Origin: VRUE01 sp035707825
GTDB taxonomy: Bacteria; Actinomycetota; Thermoleophilia; Solirubrobacterales; 70-9
Assembly (NCBI GenBank): GCA_035707825.1
Contig: DASSTR010000102.1
Coordinates: 1-11,105, forward strand
Reading direction: 5' to 3'
Length of the DNA stretch: 11,105 nucleotides
How positions within the stretch are numbered: position 1 is the first letter of the stretch; every line of letters starts with the position of its first letter. Shown here piece by piece: positions 6,198 through 11,105 of the stretch. The notes under the pieces were generated by a model. The model saw only the letters and a program-made list of their open reading frames with translations. It was not told the origin of the DNA and ran no database searches. Both the position numbers and the translations under genes were made by a program.

Positions 6198-6659
6198 ATG
6201 CAAACACACGGCTTTCCCCTGAAGACGTTCCTAGCCTCCATCCTGCTCGTCTCCGCTTTCGGCCTGGCGGCCTGCGGCGACAACAACTCGGATACGACGG
6301 TGACCACGGAAGAGGCCACCCCGACGACGACAACAACGGAAACGGAATCGACCGAAACGGAAGCGGGCGCCAACGCGCCCGCGCCCAGCGGCGACGCCGT
6401 CCGCTCGGCCAAAGTCGACATCGCCGAATTCACCTACCAGCCCGACCCGGTCACGATCGAGGAAGGCGGCAAGGTGATCTGGATCAACCGCGACTCCGCG
6501 CCCCACACGGCCACCGCGGACGACGGCAGCTTCGACACCGGCACGCTGGAGGAAGGCAAGCTCAAGTCCGAGACCTTCAAGGAGCCGGGCACCTACGCCT
6601 ACCACTGCCAGATCCACCCGAACATGCACGGCACCGTCGAAGTCGTCCCGAGCGAATAA
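6198..6659 (+). CDS. Secreted cupredoxin (type 1 blue copper) lipoprotein (153 aa)
   Basis: The only plus-strand gene. The ATG at 6198 gives a standard lipoprotein signal peptide: a short n-region with Lys9, hydrophobic residues 11-25 and the lipobox L23-A24-A25-C26. Starts further upstream (ATG 6153, TTG 6123) would add an unusual polar leader and are rejected. Residues 27-66 are a Thr/Glu/Asp/Ala-rich linker holding the domain off the membrane. Residues 69-151 are a plastocyanin/amicyanin-like beta-sandwich with all four copper ligands: H103 (APHTA), then C137, H140 and M143 in HCQIHPNMH, a Cys-x2-His-x2-Met spacing as in amicyanin. It should carry electrons one at a time outside the cytoplasmic membrane; its redox partners are not in this window. 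A Cu-binding storage or chaperone role is a less likely alternative. It is convergent with hppA. Confidence 0.93.
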   Translation: MQTHGFPLKTFLASILLVSAFGLAACGDNNSDTTVTTEEATPTTTTTETESTETEAGANAPAPSGDAVRSAKVDIAEFTYQPDPVTIEEGGKVIWINRDSAPHTATADDGSFDTGTLEEGKLKSETFKEPGTYAYHCQIHPNMHGTVEVVPSE

Positions 6660-6719
6660 CGAAGCTACGCCGACGAGGCAATCCCGATCGCCCATCGTTG
6701 GGCCACCGGAGCAAGTTGA

Positions 6720-6748
6720 GTGAGGAGGGGCACCTGGCCCCTCCTCAC
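6720..6748. terminator. Probable bidirectional terminator hairpin
   Basis: A perfect 12-bp inverted repeat: GTGAGGAGGGGC (6720-6731), 5-base loop ACCTG, GCCCCTCCTCAC (6737-6748). It lies between two convergent genes, 60 bases after the cupredoxin stop and 9 bases after the hppA stop on the minus strand, where a shared terminator is expected. There is no T-tract on either side, so it is not a canonical intrinsic terminator, but U-less hairpins are common in high-GC actinobacteria. The alternative is an mRNA 3'-end stabilising stem. Confidence 0.8.
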
Positions 6749-6757
6749 CCAGAGCCT

Positions 6758-8839
6758 CTAGAAGTGGACGATCGGGATGATCAGGATCGCGACGATGTTG
6801 GCGACCTTGATCATCGGGTTGATCGCCGGGCCGGCGGTGTCCTTGTAGGGATCGCCGACCGTGTCGCCGGTCACCGAGGCGGCATGGGCCTCTGAGCCCT
6901 TGCCGCCGTGGGCGCCGTCCTCGATCAACTTCTTCGCGTTGTCCCAGGCGCCGCCGCCGGCGGTCATCGAGATCGCGGCGAAGAGGCCGACGACGATGAC
7001 GCCGATCAGCAGGCCGCCCAGCGCGTCGACGCTGAGCAAGCCGACGATCACCGGGACGACGATCGGGATCAGTGCCGGCAGGATCATCTCCTTCTGCGCT
7101 GCCCCCGTGACGATCGCGACCGTTTTCGCGTAGTCCGGTTTTTCAGTCCCCTCCATGATCCCGGGGTGCTCGCGGAACTGCGCACGCACCTGTTCGACCA
7201 CCTGGCCGCCGGCGCGGCCGACCGCCTCGATCGCGAAGGCCGAGAACAGGTAGACCATCATGCCGCCGATGATCAGCCCGATCAGCACGTCGGGACTGGT
7301 CAGGTGGAAGAGGCTGTTGAGGTCGAAGCCAGCGGGCGCCTCGTCGGCCAATTCGCTGCGGAAGGCGGCGAACAGCACCAGCGCCGCCAGTGCCGCGGAG
7401 CCGATCGCGTATCCCTTGGTCACGGCCTTGGTCGTGTTGCCGACCGCGTCGAGGGGGTCGGTGACATTGCGGACGTCCTCAGGCAGCTCCGCCATCTCGG
7501 CGATGCCGCCGGCGTTGTCGGTGATCGGGCCGAAGGCGTCGAGGGCGACGATCAGGCCGCAGAGCGAGAGCTGGGCGACGACGGCGACGCCGATGCCGTA
7601 GATACCCGCGAGCTCGTTGGCGCCAAGGATCGCGAAGGCGATCACCAGCGCCGGGGCGGCGGTGGACTGGAAGCCCTGGGCGAGGCCCTGGATGATGTTC
7701 GTCGCATGCCCGGTCTCAGACGCCTTGGCAATCGTCTTCACCGGCCTGAACCGGGTTGACGTATAAAATTCGGTAATCCCGAACAGCAGCGCGGTGACGG
7801 CGATGCCGATCACTGCGCAGAGCCAGAGGTCGCCCACGCTGACTGCCGATGCGGCTGCATCGGCGAAGCCGAGCCGCAGCGCGTCGCTCATCAGCCAGTC
7901 GGTGATCGGGTAGAACGCCGCGATCGAGAGGACCCCGGAGATCGCCAGACCGGTGTAGAGGGCCCCCTCGACGTTGTCGGATTTGGTCCGCACGCAGAGG
8001 GCCCCGATGATCGAGGCGATGATTGCCACGGCGCCAAGCGCCAGCGGGTAGATCGCGACCTCGCGGGCGTAGTCGCCGGTGAAGGTGAGCACCCCGAGCA
8101 GCATCACGGCGACCGTGGTGACCGCGTAGGTCTCGAACAGGTCAGCCGCCATGCCGGCGCAGTCGCCGACGTTGTCGCCGACGTTGTCGGCGATCACGGC
8201 CGGGTTGCGGGGGTCGTCCTCCGGAATCCCCGCCTCGACCTTGCCGACGAGGTCGGCGCCGACGTCGGCGGCCTTGGTGAAGATGCCGCCGCCGAGCCGG
8301 GCGAAGACCGAGATCAGCGAGCCGCCGAAGCCGAGGCCGATCAGCGCGTCGACGGCCTCCTTGTCGGTTGAGCCGGTGAGGACCAGTACGCCGTAGTAGC
8401 CGGCGACGCCGAGCAGCGCCAGTCCGACGACCAGCAGGCCCGTGACCGAACCGCCTTTGAAGGCGACGTCGAGCGCCGGCGGCACGCCGCCGCGGGCGGC
8501 CTCAGCGACGCGGGTGTTGGCCCGCACGGAGACGTTCATCCCGATGAAGCCGGTCGCCCCGGAGAGGGTGGCGCCGATGATGAAGCCAATCGCCGTTTGG
8601 TAGTCCTGCAGGAGCCAGAGCACGATCGCGATTGGGATCGCGAGCGCGGCAATGATCGTGTACTGGCGGTTCAGGTAGGCCTGCGCGCCTTCCTGGACGG
8701 CGCCAGAGATTTCGCGCATGCGGTCGTTGCCCGCGGGCTTGGACAGCAGGCTCTGGGTTACGAGAAGTCCGTAGACGACGGCGGCACCTGCGCAGACAAG
8801 CGCGATGACCACGCCGTATTCGGTCAAGAAGTCGGTCAA
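6758..8839 (-). CDS. hppA: Membrane-bound proton-translocating inorganic pyrophosphatase, K+-independent type (693 aa)
   Basis: Hydrolyses pyrophosphate and pumps H+ across the cytoplasmic membrane, recovering energy from biosynthetic pyrophosphate. About 16 hydrophobic segments and normal family length. Diagnostic blocks: DVGADLVGKVE (192-202) with the substrate/Mg-binding acids and lysine; DNVGDNVGDCAGMAADLFE (218-236); DNAGGIAEM (441-449); DNAKKLIEDG (633-642) and GDTVGDPYKDTAGPAINP (658-675). In GNTTKAVT (467-474), K471 and T474 occupy the positions that are Ala and Gly/Ala in K+-requiring enzymes, so this is predicted to be K+-independent and H+-pumping. Translation begins at TTG (8839), supported by GGAGGAA six bases upstream and by the fit of the N-terminus MTDFLTEYGVVIALVCAG. 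It appears monocistronic, with a hairpin 9 bases after its stop. Confidence 0.98.
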   Translation of the reverse strand: MTDFLTEYGVVIALVCAGAAVVYGLLVTQSLLSKPAGNDRMREISGAVQEGAQAYLNRQYTIIAALAIPIAIVLWLLQDYQTAIGFIIGATLSGATGFIGMNVSVRANTRVAEAARGGVPPALDVAFKGGSVTGLLVVGLALLGVAGYYGVLVLTGSTDKEAVDALIGLGFGGSLISVFARLGGGIFTKAADVGADLVGKVEAGIPEDDPRNPAVIADNVGDNVGDCAGMAADLFETYAVTTVAVMLLGVLTFTGDYAREVAIYPLALGAVAIIASIIGALCVRTKSDNVEGALYTGLAISGVLSIAAFYPITDWLMSDALRLGFADAAASAVSVGDLWLCAVIGIAVTALLFGITEFYTSTRFRPVKTIAKASETGHATNIIQGLAQGFQSTAAPALVIAFAILGANELAGIYGIGVAVVAQLSLCGLIVALDAFGPITDNAGGIAEMAELPEDVRNVTDPLDAVGNTTKAVTKGYAIGSAALAALVLFAAFRSELADEAPAGFDLNSLFHLTSPDVLIGLIIGGMMVYLFSAFAIEAVGRAGGQVVEQVRAQFREHPGIMEGTEKPDYAKTVAIVTGAAQKEMILPALIPIVVPVIVGLLSVDALGGLLIGVIVVGLFAAISMTAGGGAWDNAKKLIEDGAHGGKGSEAHAASVTGDTVGDPYKDTAGPAINPMIKVANIVAILIIPIVHF

Positions 8840-8845
8840 GTTCGT

Positions 8846-8903
8846 TTCCTCCGGTGGTTTTAGCGGCGCGGGAGTCTATAGACGAATGCGGCGGGACTGT
8901 CCC
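8846..8903 (-). promoter_or_regulatory. hppA upstream region: ribosome binding site and weak promoter candidate
   Basis: On the minus strand a strong GGAGGAA ribosome binding site (8846-8852) stands six bases before the TTG start and supports that start. Further up, TATAGA (8875-8880), inside the palindrome GTCTATAGAC (8874-8883), could be a -10 box, with GGGACA (8898-8903) as a -35 box at 17 bases; each matches the consensus at four of six positions. The -35 candidate lies in a 13-bp dyad CGGGAC-T-GTCCCG (8892-8904), a possible operator, or alternatively a weak terminator stem for the preceding operon. The ribosome binding site is firm; the promoter is a guess. Confidence 0.45.
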
Positions 8904-8944
8904 GAGACCGGCTCTGGAAGCTGGTTACAGGCAGAAAAGGGCGC

Positions 8945-10114
8945 TCAGGCGGGCTCGGAGGCCGAGCGTGCGCCGGCGTAGGTTCGCCGCGTTTCCGCCA
9001 CCGCGTCGCGATAGATGTCCTCGATCGAGATACCCGCGTCGAGGGCCTCGCGCGCACGCTCGGCGCCGTTGCCCGCCGGCAGCTCGACCTCGATCCCGAG
9101 CTGCGCACGGGCCGGGACGGTCCACTCGAGCAGGCGCTCGAGCACAGCCCGCGCCGCCACGGCTTCGCCGGCGCGGAAGTCGATCAGCGTGCCGCTCATG
9201 CCGTGGCGGATCGCGCGCCAGAGGTTCTCCTCGATCTCGCGGTCGGAGCGCGGCGCGCCGGCGCCTTCGTAGCCGTGCTCGTCGTAGTCGAGCGCGGTCT
9301 GCGCGATGCAGGCCGCGATCAGCCCGGCCAGCGCGAAGGACTCGTCGCCGCGGGTCTGCGCATCGCAGATCCGCACCTCGACCGTGCCGAAGGAGTGGTG
9401 AGGCCGCACGCTCCACCAGAGCTGGGTCGACTCGACGATGGTTCCGGTCCGCTTCAGCATGCCGACGAAGCCGGCGTAGCTGTCCCAGTCGCGGAACGGG
9501 CTGGGCACCCCGCAGCGCGGAAAGGTGCGGGTGAAGGTCTCGGTCCGCACCGTGTGCAGGCCGGTGTCGCGGCGGTCGAGGAAGGGTGAGTTGGCGGAGA
9601 CGGCCAGCAGCGGCGGCAGCAGCTCGCGCAGCCAGTCGCAGACCGCGATCGCGCGATCGGCGCCGCGGATCCCCATATGGACGTGCAGGCTCCAGGTGTT
9701 GTTGCGCTGCGCGACCCAGCCGAGTTCGTGGCGCAGCCGGTTGTAATGCGGGGTGTCGATGATCCGCTGGTCGAGGTAGTTGGCCCAGGGATGCGTTCCC
9801 ATCGCGCCCAGGGCGAGGCCCATTCCGTCGACGAGCTCGAAGAGGCGGGCGCGTCGCTCGCGCTGGGCCTCCATGGCGGCGGCGAAGGTCTCCGAGCGCC
9901 CCGAGCGGATCTCGATCTCAGAGGCGATCAGCTCGCCGGCGGCCGACGCGGCCAGCACCGCGTCGCGCTGGCAGGCCTCGTAGACGTCCTCGAAGCGGTG
10001 CGCGAGCTCGAGCGTCGCGGGTTCGAGGATCGCGAACTCCTCCTCGAGCCCGATCGTGAAGTCGGTCGAGGACTCGAATGTCTCCCGAGCCAGGTCGAGG
10101 TCCAGAGCGGTCAC
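8945..10114 (-). CDS. Glutamate-cysteine ligase family 2 (YbdK/EgtA-like carboxylate-amine ligase, 389 aa)
   Basis: An ATP-dependent carboxylate-amine ligase of the GCS2 family, expected to join glutamate (or a similar acid) to an amine such as cysteine in the cytosol. Family blocks in order: IGLEEEF (21-27, metal/ATP-binding glutamates), GTHPW (106-110), SLHVHMGI (142-149), ANSPFLDRRDTGLHTVR (174-190), WWSVRPHHSFGTVEVRICD (233-251), and NLWRAIRHGMSG (298-309). Length is normal for YbdK-like proteins. The start is GTG at 10114, placed 20 bases after the rex stop with TGGAG about eight bases upstream. Position in an operon with rex and a glutaredoxin-like gene fits a role in thiol or redox metabolism, for example gamma-glutamylcysteine for ergothioneine or glutathione-like thiols. 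However, many YbdK proteins have only weak cysteine-ligase activity, so the true substrate pair is uncertain. Confidence 0.9.
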   Translation of the reverse strand: MTALDLDLARETFESSTDFTIGLEEEFAILEPATLELAHRFEDVYEACQRDAVLAASAAGELIASEIEIRSGRSETFAAAMEAQRERRARLFELVDGMGLALGAMGTHPWANYLDQRIIDTPHYNRLRHELGWVAQRNNTWSLHVHMGIRGADRAIAVCDWLRELLPPLLAVSANSPFLDRRDTGLHTVRTETFTRTFPRCGVPSPFRDWDSYAGFVGMLKRTGTIVESTQLWWSVRPHHSFGTVEVRICDAQTRGDESFALAGLIAACIAQTALDYDEHGYEGAGAPRSDREIEENLWRAIRHGMSGTLIDFRAGEAVAARAVLERLLEWTVPARAQLGIEVELPAGNGAERAREALDAGISIEDIYRDAVAETRRTYAGARSASEPA

Positions 10115-10134
10115 GCGGGCTCCAGCAAGGGGCG

Positions 10135-10803
10135 TTAGGTGAGGTAGAAGTAGAGCGCGTAGAGCAGGTCGACGGCGGGGCTGGAGGTGTGGACCGTCAC
10201 CTCTGGCGGCACCTGCAGCAGCTGCTCGGAGTAGTTGAAGATGATCTTCACGCCGGCCTTGACGAGGCGGTCGGCGACTCCCTGCGCGGCATCGGCCGGC
10301 ACCGCGAGCACGCCGACGACGATCTCCTGCTCCGCCACAACCGTCTCCAGGTCGGCGAAATCGCGCACCGGGAGGTGGCCGATCTCGGTGCCGACGACGG
10401 TTGGGTCGACGTCGAACATGGCGACGATCTGGAAGCCGTGGTCGGCGAAGATGTCTGAGCTGGCGATCGCCTGGCCGAGGTTGCCGGCGCCGAAGAGGGC
10501 GATGTTGTGCTGGCCGGCCGTGCGGAGGATCTTGCGGATCTCAGAGACCAGCGACTCGACGTTGTAGCCGACGCCGCGCTTGCCGAACTTGCCGAAGCCG
10601 GAGAGGTCGCGGCGGATCTGGGTCGGGTTGATGTGGGTGTACTCGGAGAGTTCCTGGGAGGAGATCGTCTCCCGCCCCATCTTGCGCGCCTGCGTGAGGA
10701 CCTGCAGGTAGCGGGAAAGGCGCGCCGCGACGCCGAGCGACAGCCGCTCGCCATCGACGATCAGCTCGCCGGCCACCTCACGCTCCTCAACTGCCTGCTC
10801 CAT
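10135..10803 (-). CDS. rex: Redox-sensing transcriptional repressor Rex (222 aa)
   Basis: A DNA-binding sensor of the NADH/NAD+ ratio that represses respiratory and fermentative genes until NADH rises. Residues about 23-85 are the winged helix (ARLSRYLQVL; THINPTQIRRDLSGFGKFG; RGVGYNV); 100-190 are the Rossmann domain with ALFGAGNLGQAI (102-113, G105-x-G107-x2-G110) and D131 in AMFDVD ending the second strand; the C-terminal PAVDLLYALYFYL helix is the domain-swapped dimer arm. The ATG at 10803 has GGAG at seven bases' spacing and overlaps the preceding gene by 17 bases; a GTG at 10776, after the preceding stop and behind GAGGAG, is a possible alternative start nine codons in. In Streptomyces rex is followed by haem genes; here it is followed by a carboxylate-amine ligase. 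No Rex operator (TTGTGAA-n4-TTCACAA type) is visible in the window; one may lie beyond the right edge. Confidence 0.97.
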   Translation of the reverse strand: MEQAVEEREVAGELIVDGERLSLGVAARLSRYLQVLTQARKMGRETISSQELSEYTHINPTQIRRDLSGFGKFGKRGVGYNVESLVSEIRKILRTAGQHNIALFGAGNLGQAIASSDIFADHGFQIVAMFDVDPTVVGTEIGHLPVRDFADLETVVAEQEIVVGVLAVPADAAQGVADRLVKAGVKIIFNYSEQLLQVPPEVTVHTSSPAVDLLYALYFYLT

Positions 10804-11080
10804 CGTTGCTCTCCACAGTATCGAGCCTTGCCCGAACGGCGGCCTGATCGAGCAGCAGCTCCGAGACAACGGCCCCGTCGACCTCGACAACGGGGATTCG
10901 CTCGAGCAGGCGGCGCAGCAGGCCCTCGTCGCTCTCGATGTCGACCTCGCGCAGCTCGAAGCGATAGCCCTCACCGTGCAGGGCCGCGATCGCCTCCAGC
11001 GCCTCCTCGCAGAGGTGGCAGCCGGGCCGCGAGTAGACCACTACAGTCGCGCGTCGCTCGCTGCGCGATGAATCAATCAT
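10787..11080 (-). CDS. Glutaredoxin-like thioredoxin-fold protein (97 aa)
   Basis: A small thioredoxin-fold protein. Strand TVVVYSR is followed by the redox motif C21-H-L-C24, then a helix, the strand FELREVDIES, and the cis-proline loop at P63 (RIPVVEVDG), the standard glutaredoxin layout. Both cysteines are present, so disulphide exchange is possible; the partner thiol or target protein is unknown. The ATG at 11080 is the likely start, though no ribosome binding site stands at good spacing (GGAG occurs some 16 bases upstream). Its 3' end overlaps rex by 17 bases, implying coupled expression. Small glutaredoxin-like genes just upstream of rex or hemA occur in other actinobacteria as I recall, supporting this as a conserved neighbourhood. 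The promoter and any gene further upstream lie outside the window. Confidence 0.9.
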   Translation of the reverse strand: MIDSSRSERRATVVVYSRPGCHLCEEALEAIAALHGEGYRFELREVDIESDEGLLRRLLERIPVVEVDGAVVSELLLDQAAVRARLDTVESNDGAGS

Positions 11081-11105
11081 GGACGCTTGCTCGCTCCGCG
11101 CTCCC

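Noticed and set aside
8154..8190. Direct repeat of the type GCCGACGTTGTC
   Set aside because: It encodes the conserved DNVGDNVGD motif of the pyrophosphatase, so it is a protein-level repeat and not a separate element.
10501..10512. TTGTG word considered as half of a Rex operator
   Set aside because: It lies inside the rex coding sequence with no matching inverted half-site at the proper spacing; the other TTGTG near 170 is likewise alone and coding.
10804..10974. Longer N-terminus for Rex
   Set aside because: The extension overlaps the glutaredoxin-like gene, is Ser/Arg/Cys-rich and not part of the Rex fold; ATG 10803 has a good ribosome binding site.

Overview
The window is GC-rich (roughly two thirds G+C by eye) and densely packed, with GTG and TTG starts alongside ATG. 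Together with the gene families present (paired single-chain TrkA/RCK proteins beside an APC permease, a Rex repressor after a glutaredoxin-like gene, a YbdK/EgtA-type carboxylate-amine ligase, a membrane pyrophosphatase) this points to an actinobacterium, plausibly of the Thermoleophilia/Solirubrobacterales type. That placement is an inference; there is no rRNA marker here. Eleven protein-coding genes are supported, ten on the minus strand and one on the plus strand. I saw no tRNA, rRNA, CRISPR array, insertion sequence or phage gene.

Region 1 (6106 down to the left edge, minus strand) reads as one long transcription unit: an FMN-dependent alpha-hydroxy-acid oxidase, an APC permease with a C-terminal universal-stress-protein (USP) domain, a 68-residue two-helix membrane protein, a second APC-USP protein paralogous to the first, then two TrkA-type NAD-binding regulatory proteins, the last cut by the window edge. 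Gaps inside the unit are 24, 1, 2, 73 and 18 bases. The likely theme is uptake of a cation or small organic solute, with NAD(H)- and possibly nucleotide-responsive cytosolic regulators. No TrkH/KtrB-type channel subunit is present in the window, so the APC proteins are the obvious candidate partners of the TrkA-like proteins.

Region 2 (6107-6757) holds a 91-base divergent intergenic stretch, a plus-strand secreted cupredoxin lipoprotein with a complete type 1 copper site, and a strong 12-bp-stem hairpin placed between the convergent cupredoxin and pyrophosphatase genes.

Region 3 (6758-8944, minus) is a full-length proton-pumping membrane pyrophosphatase (hppA) starting at TTG behind a strong ribosome binding site. 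It carries the lysine signature of the K+-independent subfamily. A 105-base upstream region has a weak promoter candidate and a 13-bp dyad.

Region 4 (8945 to the right edge, minus) is a redox operon: a glutaredoxin-like protein overlapping by 17 bases the NAD(H)-sensing repressor Rex, followed after 20 bases by a glutamate-cysteine-ligase-family enzyme. The most interesting parts are the APC-USP/TrkA/oxidase operon and the Rex/glutaredoxin/thiol-ligase operon. Both look coherent but are built from known families, so any novelty lies in the combination.
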